DNA of 45,859 nt from Patescibacteria group bacterium (GCA_028703305.1 JAQVNC010000006.1:1-45859); one strand, 5' to 3'; positions 15,824 to 25,436 are shown, counted from the first letter of the stretch. Numbers and translations are program-made. The notes: generated from the sequence alone by a model not told the origin.

Positions 15824-17692
15824 ATGCTGGAAATTATTAGCGGCAAGATAAATAAAGATAAACTTAGATGGTTGCTCGCGCCGGCAATCATTTTTTTTAT
15901 TTTGCTGGCCGTAATTTCTTCCGGCTTATTTGTATTTGATAAAATTTATCAAGCTAAAATTTACCCCAATATTTTTATAGGCGATTTAAATCTGGGCGGT
16001 AAAACAATTGATCAAGCCAAAGAGCTGATAAATATAGAAATCAATAAAATCAGCCAAGCCGGCGTGGTTTTTTTCCATAAAGACAGCCAAACTATTATAA
16101 CGCCGGTTATTGCTTCGGCTGACGCCGATTTGGCTATCCAAATTATTAATTTTAATCCCGATCTCACAGCCGAAGCGGCTTTTAACTACGGCCGGCATGA
16201 TAATTTTTTTATAAATCTGGAAAAAAAAATATCCCTGTTGATTAGTAAAAAACACCTGTTTGTAGAAATATCCACGAATCAAGACCAGATAAAAAAAATA
16301 CTGGATAATAATTTTGCTAAAACTTTTCAGCCGGCCGAAGACGCCGCGCTAATAGTAAAAAAACTGCCGGATAACAATGCTTATGAATTTACCGTGGCTA
16401 ATGAAAAATTAGGTAAAACCATAGACTATGAAGAAGCTATCGGGCAAATGATAAATAATTTATCTCAACTTGACGGCCAAGAGATAAAACTTTCTACGGT
16501 TACGCAATATCCGAAGATTCTGGCCGAAGACGCTTTAAATATAGATAGCAAAGCCAGGGCTATTTTAGCCGCCGCTCCCCTGGCTTTAACCTACGGAGAA
16601 AAAAAATGGATCATTGAGCGTGATCAGCTGGCTGATTTATTGGCGTTAAAATTAAATGATTCAGCCATTGATAAAATCGGCGTCGGTTTGGATAAAATCA
16701 AAACCGCCGCTTATTTAAAAGAAAAAATCGCCTCGCAAATAGATCGGCAACCGCTTGAAGCAAAATTCGCAATCAATAACGGCAAAGTCAGCGAATTCCA
16801 AAACGGCCAAGACGGCTTGGCGCTTAATCTAGAAGCGACTTTAGCTAAAATAGAAAATGAGATTATATCCGCTAACCCGATTGAATTAGTGGTTGAAGCC
16901 CAGCCGGTTTTAATCAGGTCAGGCGATATAAATACTTTAGGCATTAAAGAAATAATCGGCATCGGCACTTCAAATTTTGCCGGCTCGCCGTCCAATCGCC
17001 GGCATAATATCAGGGTCGGCGCCGCCGCGGTTAACGGCACGTTAATAAAGCCGGGTGAAGAATTTTCTCTTTTAAAAACTTTAGGAGAAGTTTCCGGCGC
17101 CACCGGCTATTTAACCGAATTGGTTATTAAAGAAGGAAAAACTATCCCTGAATATGGCGGCGGCTTATGCCAAATCGGCACGACTGTCTTTAGGGGAGCG
17201 ACTGACAGCGGCCTGCCGATAACATCAAGGCGCAACCACTCCTACCGCGTCTCGTATTATGAGCCGGCCGGCACTGACGCCACGATTTATGACCCTTGGC
17301 CTGATTTTCGCTTTATTAACGACACGCCGTCCTATATTTTAATCCAACAAAAATTTTCCGGTGATATTATCTCTTTTGAATTTTGGGGAACTAAAGACGG
17401 CCGGAAAGTGGAAAAAACCAAACCGACGATTTATAATATTGTTAAACCGGCGCCGACTAAGATTATTGAAACCACGGATTTAAAACCGGGCGAAAAAAAA
17501 TGCACCGAACATGCCCATAATGGCGCTGACGCTTATTTTGATTATAAAGTTACTTACTCAAGCGGAGAGGCTAAAGAAAAAAGATTTTCTTCTCATTACG
17601 TGCCCTGGCAGGAAGTTTGCCTTTTAGGCGTTGAAAAGCTTACTCCGCCGCCGGATACGGCTACGACTACGCCGACAGCTTTAACCAACTAA
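15824..17692 (+). CDS. VanW-family cell-wall protein with tandem YoaR-like domains
   Basis: A single N-terminal membrane anchor (about residues 16-38) is followed by two putative peptidoglycan-binding-4-like/YoaR domains (about 45-370). The VanW domain spans about 390-520, with GAAAVNGTLIKPGEEFSLLK, GGGLCQIGTTVFRGATDSG, and RRNHSYRVSYYEPAGTDATI. The C-terminal tail carries a cysteine pair (KKCTEHAH and EVCLLG) and a low-complexity threonine-rich end. VanW proteins occur in glycopeptide-resistance clusters and widely elsewhere; the domain resembles L,D-transpeptidase-associated proteins, but its activity is not settled. It is expected outside the membrane. It is the last gene of the hsp20 unit and is closed by a terminator that begins at its stop codon. 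Confidence 0.9.
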   Translation: MLEIISGKINKDKLRWLLAPAIIFFILLAVISSGLFVFDKIYQAKIYPNIFIGDLNLGGKTIDQAKELINIEINKISQAGVVFFHKDSQTIITPVIASADADLAIQIINFNPDLTAEAAFNYGRHDNFFINLEKKISLLISKKHLFVEISTNQDQIKKILDNNFAKTFQPAEDAALIVKKLPDNNAYEFTVANEKLGKTIDYEEAIGQMINNLSQLDGQEIKLSTVTQYPKILAEDALNIDSKARAILAAAPLALTYGEKKWIIERDQLADLLALKLNDSAIDKIGVGLDKIKTAAYLKEKIASQIDRQPLEAKFAINNGKVSEFQNGQDGLALNLEATLAKIENEIISANPIELVVEAQPVLIRSGDINTLGIKEIIGIGTSNFAGSPSNRRHNIRVGAAAVNGTLIKPGEEFSLLKTLGEVSGATGYLTELVIKEGKTIPEYGGGLCQIGTTVFRGATDSGLPITSRRNHSYRVSYYEPAGTDATIYDPWPDFRFINDTPSYILIQQKFSGDIISFEFWGTKDGRKVEKTKPTIYNIVKPAPTKIIETTDLKPGEKKCTEHAHNGADAYFDYKVTYSSGEAKEKRFSSHYVPWQEVCLLGVEKLTPPPDTATTTPTALTN

Positions 17693-17724
17693 AAAACTGC
17701 TTCTATATTTAGAAACAGTTTTTT
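17693..17724. terminator. Bidirectional terminator between VanW and the candidate RNA
   Basis: AAAACTGCTTC, loop TATATTTA, GAAACAGTTTT, with A and T runs on both sides. It can stop the VanW transcript on the plus strand and the candidate minus-strand RNA. Confidence 0.8.
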
Positions 17725-17885
17725 AAAAGCCCAACTTAAGCGGGCAGGCAAGAAAATTTCCGCTAGGTGAAATCCAGTAGAAACCACATCGCACCTTGCA
17801 AGAAGATCCCCATGCTTGTCGTGCCTGGCCCGCTTAAATCGGCCTTATACCCATCTTTAAAGAGAAAGAGTATTAATTAGGTTGA
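17725..17885 (-). ncRNA. Candidate structured small RNA upstream of uvrB
   Basis: A long hairpin has arms TTAAGCGGGCAGGCA (17736-17750) and TGCCTGGCCCGCTTAA (17822-17837) with one bulged base. The 71-base interior can form further short stems, for example AGGTG with CACCT. On the minus strand it is preceded by a promoter (TTGACA at 17920-17915, TAGGCT at 17897-17892) and ends in a bidirectional terminator, giving a predicted RNA of about 190 bases. I looked for signal recognition particle, 6S and RNase P signatures and found none. It could instead be a hairpin repeat like families A-D. The remainder of 17838-17983 is the promoter region. Confidence 0.4.
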
Positions 17886-17891
17886 TTTTAT

Positions 17892-17942
17892 AGCCTATCA
17901 CAATTAAATAGTCTTGTCAAGTCATTTTGTTTTTGCTATGCT
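17892..17942. promoter_or_regulatory. Overlapping divergent promoters (uvrB and candidate small RNA)
   Basis: Plus strand: TTGTCA (17914-17919), 17 bases, TATGCT (17937-17942), leading to uvrB. Minus strand: TTGACA (17920-17915), 17 bases, TAGGCT (17897-17892). The palindrome CTTGTCAAG supplies both -35 boxes, so polymerase binding in the two directions should compete. Confidence 0.5.
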
Positions 17943-17983
17943 TATTTAGCAAAAAATACTTAATTTCTAAACTTTACGGCTTC

Positions 17984-19801
17984 ATGCGAAAATTTATACT
18001 AAAAAGCAAGTTCAAGCCTACCGGCGATCAGCCTGACGCTATCGCCAAGCTTGCCAAAGGTCTAAATAGCGGCTACCGCGACCAGACTTTACTCGGTGTA
18101 ACCGGCTCGGGCAAAACTTTTACCATGGCCGGCATTATTGAAAAAATCCAAAAACCAACTCTGATAATTTCCCATAATAAAACTTTAGCCGCCCAACTCT
18201 ACGGCGAATTTCGCCTTTTTTTTCCTGACAACGCCGTTCATTATTTTGTTTCTTATTATGACTATTACCAACCCGAAGCCTACATTCCGCAAACCGATAC
18301 TTATATTGAAAAAGAGGCCACTATCAACGAAGAAATTGACCGCTTGCGCCATGCCGCCACCCAGTCTTTGTTAAACCGCGAAGACGTTTTAATCGTAGCC
18401 AGCGTTTCCTGTATCTACGGCCTGGGCGAACGCGCCGACTACGAAGCCATGAGCCGGCATTTTCAAGTCGGTCAAAAAATAAAAAGAAACCAGCTTTTAA
18501 GGGAGCTGGTTGCCATCCAATATACTCGCGACGAGTTAGAATTTAAACGCGGCAGTTTTCAGGTTAAAGGCGATACTATCAGCATTCACCTGGCTACCGG
18601 CGAAGCCGTAGTTCGCATTATTATGAACGGCGATCTGATTGAAAAAATTTCTCTCTTGTCTGGCCGCCTGATTAAAGGAAAAGCCATTAAACCTTTGGTG
18701 CGAGGCGGCGAAGCCGAGATGAAATCAATCGCTATTCTGCCGGCCAAGCATTTTATGACGCCAAAAGAAAAAATGGTTCTGGCGCTAAAAGCTATTCGCG
18801 CCGAATTGGCCGGCAGGCTGGAAGAATTAAAAAAACAAAATAAACCCATTGAAGCCTACCGTTTGGAGAAAAAAACCAATTATGATTTGGAGATGATGGA
18901 AGAAGTCGGCTACTGCAATGGCATTGAAAACTATTCGCGGCACTTAACCGGCCGTACAGCCGGCTCTCCGCCGGAAACTTTAATTGATTTCTTTCCGCGC
19001 GATTTTTTAATGTTTATTGACGAATCGCACGCGACCATACCGCAAATCCGCGGCATGTACGCCGGCGATCAGTCGCGCAAACAAAACTTGATTGACTTTG
19101 GCTTTCGCCTGCCTTCGGCGCGAGATAACCGGCCGCTTAATTTTGAAGAATTTAACGCCAAAGTAAATCAGGTTATTTACGTTAGCGCCACGCCGGCCGA
19201 ATATGAAATAAAAAATTCCAAGCAAGTGGCCGAGCAGTTAATCAGGCCGACGGGACTTCTAGATCCGGAGATCGAAGTTAGGCCAAATCAAGGGCAAATT
19301 CAGGATTTAATCAAAGAAATAAAAATCAGGGCGGAAAAAAGCCAACGAACTTTAGTTACGACTTTGACTAAGCGCATGGCCGAAGAATTAGCCGCCTATT
19401 TGGCGGAGCAAAAAATTAAAGTCCAATATCTTCATAGCGACGTGGAAACTTTGGAGCGAGTTGATATTCTGCGCGATTTGCGTTTAGGCAAATACGATGT
19501 TTTGGTCGGCATTAACCTTTTGCGCGAAGGCTTGGATCTGCCCGAAGTATCGCTGGTCGCCATATTAGACGCCGACATGTCCGGCTTTTTGCGCACAGAA
19601 ACTTCGCTCATCCAAACTATGGGCCGGGCCGCGAGACACCTAAACGGCAAGGTTATTATGTACGGGGATAAAATAACCCCGGCCATGCGCTACGCCATTA
19701 ACGAAACCAAGCGCCGCCGCCATACCCAAGAGCTTTATAACAAAAAACACGGCCTTACGCCGCGCCAGATTATTGCCGAATTTCATGAGAGCATACTTTA
19801 A
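17984..19801 (+). CDS. uvrB: Excinuclease ABC subunit B, lacking the C-terminal UVR domain
   Basis: This is the DNA-verifying helicase of nucleotide excision repair. Walker A is [13 protein letters not shown] near residue 40. The damage-clamp beta-hairpin is [20 protein letters not shown]. Other motifs are [25 protein letters not shown] and the helicase VI segment [18 protein letters not shown] chose the ATG at 17984 (605 residues) rather than a TTG at 17927, because [12 protein letters not shown] then falls at the usual distance. The protein ends at [18 protein letters not shown], whereas E. coli UvrB continues about 70 residues into the UVR helical hairpin that contacts UvrC. There is no room for a frameshifted tail, since uvrC ends 6 bases beyond. 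Confidence 0.96.
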   Translation: MRKFILKSKFKPTGDQPDAIAKLAKGLNSGYRDQTLLGVTGSGKTFTMAGIIEKIQKPTLIISHNKTLAAQLYGEFRLFFPDNAVHYFVSYYDYYQPEAYIPQTDTYIEKEATINEEIDRLRHAATQSLLNREDVLIVASVSCIYGLGERADYEAMSRHFQVGQKIKRNQLLRELVAIQYTRDELEFKRGSFQVKGDTISIHLATGEAVVRIIMNGDLIEKISLLSGRLIKGKAIKPLVRGGEAEMKSIAILPAKHFMTPKEKMVLALKAIRAELAGRLEELKKQNKPIEAYRLEKKTNYDLEMMEEVGYCNGIENYSRHLTGRTAGSPPETLIDFFPRDFLMFIDESHATIPQIRGMYAGDQSRKQNLIDFGFRLPSARDNRPLNFEEFNAKVNQVIYVSATPAEYEIKNSKQVAEQLIRPTGLLDPEIEVRPNQGQIQDLIKEIKIRAEKSQRTLVTTLTKRMAEELAAYLAEQKIKVQYLHSDVETLERVDILRDLRLGKYDVLVGINLLREGLDLPEVSLVAILDADMSGFLRTETSLIQTMGRAARHLNGKVIMYGDKITPAMRYAINETKRRRHTQELYNKKHGLTPRQIIAEFHESIL

Positions 19802-19807
19802 ATGCTT

Positions 19808-21106
19808 TTAAATAAACTTCGCTCTATTTCTTAATTTCCTATGATACCCTACGGCAAAACGGTGCGCTTCGTCGCGCACTCTTTTTATTAAATGCAAGGC
19901 CGGCGAAGCTAAAGGCAGTTCCAGCGGCTTAGCTTGTCCGGGAAAAAATAATTTATCCGGCGCTATGGCCGAGCGCAAGCCCAAACCTTTAGCAATCGCC
20001 ACAGCCGGAATCTTTAAGCCTAATTTTTTAAAAACTCTCTCAACCGCGTTTATCTGCGCCTTGCCGCCGTCTACTATGATTAAATCCGGCAACGGCCAGC
20101 TATTATTAAATCGCCTCTCTAGTACTTGGCTTAACATTTGCACGTCGCCTTGCTTGCCCGCCGAAGCTTCAGCGTAGGCGGGGCCGATTTTAATTTTAAA
20201 TTTCCGATATTCATTTTTGTTGGCTTCGCCGCCCGAAAACACCACCATTGAGCCGACAGCATCTTTGCCAAAAATGTTGGCAATATCATAACCTTCTATT
20301 CTTTCCGGAATTTTAGGCAGCATAAGCAGCTTGGCCAGTTCAACCACGTCATTGGCGTATTTTTCACCGATGCTTAAAACCCTGGCGCCGGCTAAAACCT
20401 GCTTCATATTGCTTAACTCAAATTTCAACTTATTCAACACTTCATCATTGATGCCATTTACATTATTTTTTTCCAGCTTATTGATGTTAACTTCTAAATT
20501 TTTTACCAAGCTTTTTTTCTTCCCCTCTAAAAATAAAACTAGCGGCTTAATAGCTCGTTTTAAATATTCCTGCCTGGTTATTTTTCCCGCGCATATGCCA
20601 AGGCATCTACCGATTTGATAATAAAAACAAGGCCGCTTTTGCTCTTTCCTGGCCGTGCAATAAGGAAAAATTTTCCTAAGGGCGCGGATGGTTTCTCGAG
20701 CCGCCAAAGCGCTCGTAAACGGGCCGAAATATCTTCCGGCTTTATCAATCTTTCTGGTTATAAACAGACCAGGAATTTCATCATCCAAAGAAATTTTAAT
20801 GTAGGCGAAGCGCTTATCATCGCGCAAAAGCACATTGTACTGCGGCTGATATTTTTTAACTAAATTAGCCTCTAAAAGCAAGGCTTCAATTTCCGAATCG
20901 GTTTCTATCCATTTTATTTTTACGATTTCCCGAAGCATTTTATTTTTTATCGGCGTATGGCCGGCGCTTTTTTGCCAATAGGAAAGAACCCGGCTTTTTA
21001 AATTAGCCGCTTTGCCGATATAAATAATTTCGTCATTAGCATTATAAAATTGATAACTTCCGGGCGCGATTGGAATATTTAATAGTTTTATTTTATTTAA
21101 ATTCAT
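19808..21106 (-). CDS. uvrC: Excinuclease ABC subunit C, short form without HhH domain
   Basis: The protein has 432 residues; typical UvrC has about 600. The N-terminal GIY-YIG nuclease (3' incision) has PGSYQFYNANDEIIYIGKA and ESEIEALLLEANLVKKYQP-like residues. The CysC-type region is KRPCFYYQIGRCLGICAGKI. The UvrC RNase H-like domain (5' incision) has IEGYDIANIFGKDAVGSMVV, DLIIVDGGKAQINA and RDEAHRFAVGYHRKLR. It stops there, so the helix-hairpin-helix pair is missing. The UVR motif expected near residue 200-235 is not recognisable. A repeat-derived peptide GPAYAEASAGK (20153-20187) is inserted before the RNase H core. The gene is tail-to-tail with uvrB, 6 bases apart. A GIY-YIG/RNase H pair with conserved aspartate suggests it is still active. 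Confidence 0.95.
   Translation of the reverse strand: MNLNKIKLLNIPIAPGSYQFYNANDEIIYIGKAANLKSRVLSYWQKSAGHTPIKNKMLREIVKIKWIETDSEIEALLLEANLVKKYQPQYNVLLRDDKRFAYIKISLDDEIPGLFITRKIDKAGRYFGPFTSALAARETIRALRKIFPYCTARKEQKRPCFYYQIGRCLGICAGKITRQEYLKRAIKPLVLFLEGKKKSLVKNLEVNINKLEKNNVNGINDEVLNKLKFELSNMKQVLAGARVLSIGEKYANDVVELAKLLMLPKIPERIEGYDIANIFGKDAVGSMVVFSGGEANKNEYRKFKIKIGPAYAEASAGKQGDVQMLSQVLERRFNNSWPLPDLIIVDGGKAQINAVERVFKKLGLKIPAVAIAKGLGLRSAIAPDKLFFPGQAKPLELPLASPALHLIKRVRDEAHRFAVGYHRKLRNRAKFI
20153..20187. repeat. Family G palindrome inserted in frame in uvrC
   Basis: GCCCGCCGAAGCTTCAGCGT followed by AGGCGGGGC has complementary GCCCGCC/GGCGGGGC ends. It encodes GPAYAEASAGK, a peptide with no counterpart in typical UvrC proteins at this point. 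Confidence 0.85.
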
Positions 21107-21135
21107 AAAAATTTACTACAATATACCATTTCCCC

Positions 21136-21170
21136 ATAAAAAAACAACCCACTTTTAAATGAGCTGTTTC
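21136..21170 (-). terminator. Terminator of the gyrA-regulator-ferredoxin unit
   Basis: On the minus strand, AACAGCTCA, loop TTTAAAAG, TGGGTTGTT, then seven T. The stem has nine pairs, two of them G-U. It lies 18 bases after the ferredoxin stop. Confidence 0.7.
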
Positions 21171-21185
21171 TATTATTCATATTAC

Positions 21186-21362
21186 CTATTTCACCTCTAT
21201 CGCCTGCGTCGGACAGCTTTCGGCCGCGTTTTTGGCGCAAGGCGCTTCTTCTTGGGTAATTATATCCGCCTTGCCTTCGGCGTTTAATTTAAAAACGGCC
21301 GGGCACAAAGCTTCACAAGTCCCGCAACCGATGCACAAATTGTTGTTCACTTTGATAGACAT
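21186..21362 (-). CDS. Small [4Fe-4S] ferredoxin
   Basis: I found this 58-residue protein by translating the minus strand; it is short. It begins MSIKVNNNLCIGCGTCEALC and ends AESCPTQAIEVK. The first three cysteines have the C-x2-C-x2-C spacing and the last is in a C-P pair, which together ligate one [4Fe-4S] cluster. An extra cysteine sits at position 20. Such single-cluster ferredoxins carry electrons in the cytoplasm; the redox partner is not in this window. It starts 8 bases after the receiver-domain gene's stop and is followed by a terminator, so it is the last gene of that unit. ATG start, TAG stop. Confidence 0.9.
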   Translation of the reverse strand: MSIKVNNNLCIGCGTCEALCPAVFKLNAEGKADIITQEEAPCAKNAAESCPTQAIEVK

Positions 21363-21369
21363 AAAAAAG

Positions 21370-22182
21370 TTATTTATTTAATAATTTTTCCACTTCTTTA
21401 ACTAATTTTGCCGGAGTAATCATTGATTTTATCAAGCAAGCGGCCGCTCCCAATTTTTTAGCTTCTTTAATATCGCCGTCCTGGGCGCTATTTGATAAAA
21501 TTACGATCGGCACGTCTTTGGTATTATCATCAGACTTTAAAATTTTAATGGCTTCAAAGCCGTTCATGGCCGGCATCACCATATCCAAAAGGATAACATC
21601 AAATTTTTTCTGCTTGGCCAGTTTTAAGCCCCAGGCGCCATTGCGCGCCACTTCAATTTGAAAACCTTCTTTATCAAAACGTAATTTATACATGTTGATA
21701 ATTGCTTCCTCGTCTTCAATCAACAAAATTTTAGCTTGTTTCCTTTCAACCGCCTGATGCTCAAAATTTTCAATCTGAATAACTTTATTTTTTTTGTCTT
21801 TAGCCGCCTGGCTTTGATTATTGAAAATTGCGTCAACTTTTTCCAATAGCTGGCTGGGCGTTAGATTGGCTTTTATGAAATAGCCGTCGGCGCCGGTTGC
21901 CATACCCTTATTAACTTCATCGCTTTGGCCTAAATTAGATAAAATAAATATTTTAATTTTTTTTGTGCTTGGCTCTTTCCTTATTTGCGCCAATACTTTA
22001 AAGCCGTCCAGTTTTGGCAAAATCAAATCTAAAAGCACTAAATCAGGCTGCTCTCTTTTGGCCAATTCAAAACCTTCTAAGCCGTCATGGGCGATAACAG
22101 TGGCATAACCGGCCTGCTCAAACTTAATTTTGTACATGTCGGATAAATATTCCTCATCCTCCACAATTAATATTTTAGGCAT
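21370..22182 (-). CDS. Response regulator with two tandem receiver domains
   Basis: Two complete CheY-like receiver domains are joined by a 30-residue linker. Domain 1 (about residues 1-120) has acidic pair VEDEE, phosphoacceptor VLLDLILPKLDGF, IFILSN and YFIKAN. Domain 2 (about 150-270) has IEDEE, ILLDMVMPAMNGF, IVILSN and CLIKS. The acceptor Asp, switch Ser and Lys are present in both, so both could be phosphorylated. There is no DNA-binding or enzymatic output domain and no histidine kinase in the window. Output by protein-protein contact is inferred. It lies between gyrA and the ferredoxin gene, all on the minus strand. Confidence 0.92.
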   Translation of the reverse strand: MPKILIVEDEEYLSDMYKIKFEQAGYATVIAHDGLEGFELAKREQPDLVLLDLILPKLDGFKVLAQIRKEPSTKKIKIFILSNLGQSDEVNKGMATGADGYFIKANLTPSQLLEKVDAIFNNQSQAAKDKKNKVIQIENFEHQAVERKQAKILLIEDEEAIINMYKLRFDKEGFQIEVARNGAWGLKLAKQKKFDVILLDMVMPAMNGFEAIKILKSDDNTKDVPIVILSNSAQDGDIKEAKKLGAAACLIKSMITPAKLVKEVEKLLNK

Positions 22183-22248
22183 ATAGTTAAATGTTATAAC
22201 AAATAATCTAACATTTAGACTGACCTGCCTCCTTAATTTTTCATTATT

Positions 22249-24897
22249 TTACACCCAAGTAACGCAAGCCACTTTATCCGAAGCTTCTTTAAATCTCATT
22301 AGCCTGACGCCCTGGGTATCGCGGCCCAATTGGCTGACGGTTTTAAATGTCAGCCTGATAACCTGGCCTTTTTCCGAAATAATGATTAAATCCTTATCCG
22401 CCATGGTTTCCGCGTTGACTATAAAAGCGCTAATCAATTTTCCGGTTTTAGAAGTCACTTTGGCAGTTTTAATGCCCGAGCCGCCCCGGCCTTGGACTTT
22501 ATACAAGCTAATCGGCGTGCGTTTGCCAAAACCATTTTCGGCAATGGCTAAAAGCTGATATTTTTTAATTTTTTCTTTATCATTTTTGATCACGCCCATG
22601 CCAACGACCATATCATCTTTCTTTTTTAATCTAATACCCCTAACCCCGGCGGCATTTCTGCCCATATCGCGGACATCGCTTTCTTTAAACCTAATGGCCT
22701 GGCCCTCGGCCGTAACCAATTCAATATGATCGTTGCCGTCGGTCGGCTTAGCCCAAATCAATGAGTCGTCATCTTTTATTTTAATGGCGATTAGCCCCGA
22801 GCGCCTGACATTGGCAAAAGCGTTAATTTCAACTTTCTTAACCAAACCTTTGGCCGTGGCAAAAAATAAATATTTGCTCTTGGCTAATTTATCCAAAGGC
22901 AGAACCGAGGTGATTTTTTCTCCGCCCGAAAGCTGCAAAAAATTAACGATTGGCGTACCCTTGGCCGTTCTCTGCGCTTGAGGTATTTCATAGGCTTTAA
23001 GCTGAAAGACTCGGCCCTTGGTGGTAAAAAATAATAAATCATTATGAGTCAAAGTCGTGAACACAAATTCCACCATGTCTTCTTCTTTGGTGGTTAAGCC
23101 GATAACGCCTTTGCCGCCACGGCCCTGCACTTTAAAAGTATCAGGCACGGTTCTCTTAATATAGCCGTCCCGCGTCATCATGACTACGGCTTCTTCATTC
23201 GGCACCAAATCTTCCACTGAAAATTCCTTAACGCCATGGGCCAGAACTTTAGTTTTGCGGTCATCGCCGAATTTTTCCGCCAAATCTTTTATTTCTTTTT
23301 TAATAATATCTTTTATCCTAATAGTTGATTTTAAAATTGACTCCAGCTCTTTAATCAACGCCCGCTTCTCTTTTAATTCATTTTCTATTTTTAATCTTTC
23401 CAAATTGGCCAAAGTTGAAAGCTTCATATCTAAAATCGCCAAAGTCTGGCGCTCGGACAGCTTAAACTTTTTCATTAAATTCACTTTGGCCACCTCTTTA
23501 TCTTTTGAAGCTTTTATTATTTTTATAACCGCGTCAATATTGTTCAAAGCGATCATCAAGCCTTCTAAGATATGCGCTCGCTCGCGCGCTTTATCCAAAT
23601 CAAATTGGGTGCGGCGCTTAACCACTTCGGCGCGATGCTTAATATATTCTTCCAAAACCATTTTTAAGGTTAAAACCTTGGGCTGGATGCCGTCCACTAA
23701 AGCCAGCATGTTAACATGGAAAGTTTCCTGGAGCTGGGTCATTTTAAACAAGCTGTTTAAAATCTTTTTCGGATAAGCGTCTTTTTTTAAATCAACGACA
23801 ACGCGCACGCCGTCTTTATCCGATTCATCGCGCAGATCTTTAATGCCTTCAATTTTTTTATCTTTTACCAAGTCGGCGATTTTTTCCACTAAAGTAGCTT
23901 TATTTATCTGGTAAGGAATTTCCGAAATAACGATTTGGAACATGCCATTTTTTGCTTCCACTACTTCGGCCACGCCGCGCATAACTATGCCGCCTTTACC
24001 GGTCGCGTAGGCTTGTAAAATATCTTTTTGATTATAGATAACGCCGCCGGTCGGAAAATCAGGCCCTTTAACAAACTGCATTAAATCTTCAACCGTAGCT
24101 TCGGGGTTGCTGATTAAATGGGTGATGGCATCGGTTAATTCTCTTAAATTGTGCGGCGGTATATTGGTCGCCATGCCTACGGCAATGCCCATGGTGCCGT
24201 TTAACAAGAGATTGGGCAGTTTGGCCGGCATAACGCGCGGCTCCTGGTGCGAACCGTCAAAGTTAGGTATGAAATCAACGGTATTTTTTTCAAGGTCAAA
24301 TAATAATTCCTCGGCAATGGCGGATAATTTAGCTTCAGTATAGCGCATGGCCGCGGCGCGATCGCCGTCCATGGAGCCGAAATTTCCCTGGCCGCGAACT
24401 AACGGATAACGCATGGAAAAATCCTGCGCCATGCGCACCATGGAATCATAAACCGCGGTATCGCCGTGCGGATGATATTTGCCCAAAACTTCGCCGACTA
24501 CCGTGGCTGATTTGCGGAATTTGCCGCCGGCTCTAAGGCCGACGCTCCACATGGCGTATAAAATCCGGCGATGCACCGGCTTTAAGCCGTCGCGCACGTC
24601 CGGTAAAGCGCGTGAAACGATTACGCTCATGGCATAATCCAAATAAGACTTGCGCATTTCCTCGTTTATCGGCTGGGGTTCAACCGTGCCATAAAGAGTT
24701 TTTTCTCTTTTAGCCACCGTTAAATTAGCGATTGAGCCAGCGCCGTTTTTTACTTCTGGCTCAACCGCCTCCGGCGTTGCTTCCGCTTTCTTTTTTAACG
24801 GCTTAACTTCCATTTCTTCTGGCTTAGCCTTTTTAGTTTCAGCTTTTTTTTTCGGCTCTTTCTTTTTATTTTTTTCCTTGATTATTTTTTTTACCAT
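22249..24897 (-). CDS. gyrA: DNA gyrase subunit A
   Basis: The 882-residue subunit cuts and rejoins DNA for negative supercoiling. After a lysine- and glutamate-rich extension of about 70 residues come [20 protein letters not shown] and the winged-helix segment [19 protein letters not shown]. The catalytic tyrosine lies in [11 protein letters not shown]. The C-terminal beta-pinwheel has six-blade repeats and a GyrA box, VQGRGGKGV, which supports GyrA over ParC (canonical QRRGGKG with one change). A second similar loop VQGRGGSGI lies further on. The charged N-terminal extension is unusual and low-complexity. gyrB is not in the window. It lies downstream of the 149-residue coiled-coil membrane protein gene, separated by a family F repeat. 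Confidence 0.96.
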   Translation of the reverse strand: MVKKIIKEKNKKKEPKKKAETKKAKPEEMEVKPLKKKAEATPEAVEPEVKNGAGSIANLTVAKREKTLYGTVEPQPINEEMRKSYLDYAMSVIVSRALPDVRDGLKPVHRRILYAMWSVGLRAGGKFRKSATVVGEVLGKYHPHGDTAVYDSMVRMAQDFSMRYPLVRGQGNFGSMDGDRAAAMRYTEAKLSAIAEELLFDLEKNTVDFIPNFDGSHQEPRVMPAKLPNLLLNGTMGIAVGMATNIPPHNLRELTDAITHLISNPEATVEDLMQFVKGPDFPTGGVIYNQKDILQAYATGKGGIVMRGVAEVVEAKNGMFQIVISEIPYQINKATLVEKIADLVKDKKIEGIKDLRDESDKDGVRVVVDLKKDAYPKKILNSLFKMTQLQETFHVNMLALVDGIQPKVLTLKMVLEEYIKHRAEVVKRRTQFDLDKARERAHILEGLMIALNNIDAVIKIIKASKDKEVAKVNLMKKFKLSERQTLAILDMKLSTLANLERLKIENELKEKRALIKELESILKSTIRIKDIIKKEIKDLAEKFGDDRKTKVLAHGVKEFSVEDLVPNEEAVVMMTRDGYIKRTVPDTFKVQGRGGKGVIGLTTKEEDMVEFVFTTLTHNDLLFFTTKGRVFQLKAYEIPQAQRTAKGTPIVNFLQLSGGEKITSVLPLDKLAKSKYLFFATAKGLVKKVEINAFANVRRSGLIAIKIKDDDSLIWAKPTDGNDHIELVTAEGQAIRFKESDVRDMGRNAAGVRGIRLKKKDDMVVGMGVIKNDKEKIKKYQLLAIAENGFGKRTPISLYKVQGRGGSGIKTAKVTSKTGKLISAFIVNAETMADKDLIIISEKGQVIRLTFKTVSQLGRDTQGVRLMRFKEASDKVACVTWV

Positions 24898-24908
24898 AAA
24901 ATCTATTC

Positions 24909-24938
24909 GTCATTCCCGCGTAGGCGGGAATCCAGAAA
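24909..24938. repeat. Family F repeat (GTCATTCCCGCG type)
   Basis: GTCATTCCCGCGTAGGCGGG followed by AATCCAGAAA has hairpin arms CCCGC/GCGGG. It directly abuts the stop codon of the upstream gene. Related copies lie at 10366, 30641, 36033 and 41710. Confidence 0.85.
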
Positions 24939-25388
24939 TTATTTATTTACGCTTGTACTGCTGGCGACTGTGCTGCTCGCCATCTCGCCCATCAGCTTGC
25001 CCTTAAGTAAATCAATCTGCGCGCTCGTTAATTCCGATTCGCGGGGCAAAGTATTCTGCGGTTGAGTTGCCTGGATTTGTTTGATTTCGGCAACGCCCTG
25101 TTTTATTTGGTTCATGGCTCTGTCCAGTTCGGCTTTTGTTTGCTCCCAATTGAATGAGCTTTTCCCGTTATTGTTTGAATTGATTTTAAACTGATATTTT
25201 AAATTAAAAATCCAGCCCACAAAAAAAACCACCATAACGCAAGCCACGCCGACTCGCATTAATAAAAGCTTTTCTTTTTCTACGTCCTCATTAGTTTCTT
25301 TTTCTAAAATTACAGCCGCTTCGGCCTTACCGGATTTTTTCTTATTTTTAATCTTCACTTCTATCTTTTTTGGCCTCCTGTTAACCAT
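24939..25388 (-). CDS. Single-pass membrane protein with basic N-terminus, unknown function
   Basis: The 149-residue protein has a strongly basic, acidic-mixed N-terminal region (VNRRPKKIEVKIKNKKKSGK). One membrane segment follows at about residues 45-63 (VGVACVMVVFFVGWIF). A soluble coiled-coil segment follows (AELDRAMNQIKQGVAEIKQI), then a Ser/Thr-rich tail. The positive-inside rule places the N-terminus in the cytoplasm. I recognise no family. It is the first gene of an apparent unit with gyrA, the tandem-receiver regulator and the ferredoxin. A family F repeat abuts its stop codon, which may have replaced its original 3' end. Confidence 0.75.
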   Translation of the reverse strand: MVNRRPKKIEVKIKNKKKSGKAEAAVILEKETNEDVEKEKLLLMRVGVACVMVVFFVGWIFNLKYQFKINSNNNGKSSFNWEQTKAELDRAMNQIKQGVAEIKQIQATQPQNTLPRESELTSAQIDLLKGKLMGEMASSTVASSTSVNK

Positions 25389-25436
25389 AAAATAACGCTT
25401 AAAATAGCCCTCTAAAGAGCCCTAAAATCTACCTAA

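Noticed and set aside
17725-17841. Signal recognition particle RNA, 6S RNA or RNase P RNA
   Set aside because: The hairpin length is suitable for the first, but the conserved GGUCAGG...AGCAGCC core is absent on both strands, and nothing matches the other two.
17927-17983. Upstream TTG start for uvrB
   Set aside because: The extra 19 residues include the promoter -10 region and are absent from UvrB proteins; the ATG at 17984 fits.
19802-19807. A frameshift hiding the missing UVR domain of UvrB
   Set aside because: uvrC ends 6 bases beyond the uvrB stop, so there is no space for a displaced 70-residue tail.
23180-23776. A 198-codon plus-strand open frame inside gyrA
   Set aside because: Antisense shadow of a conserved gene; composition reflects reversed gyrA codons.
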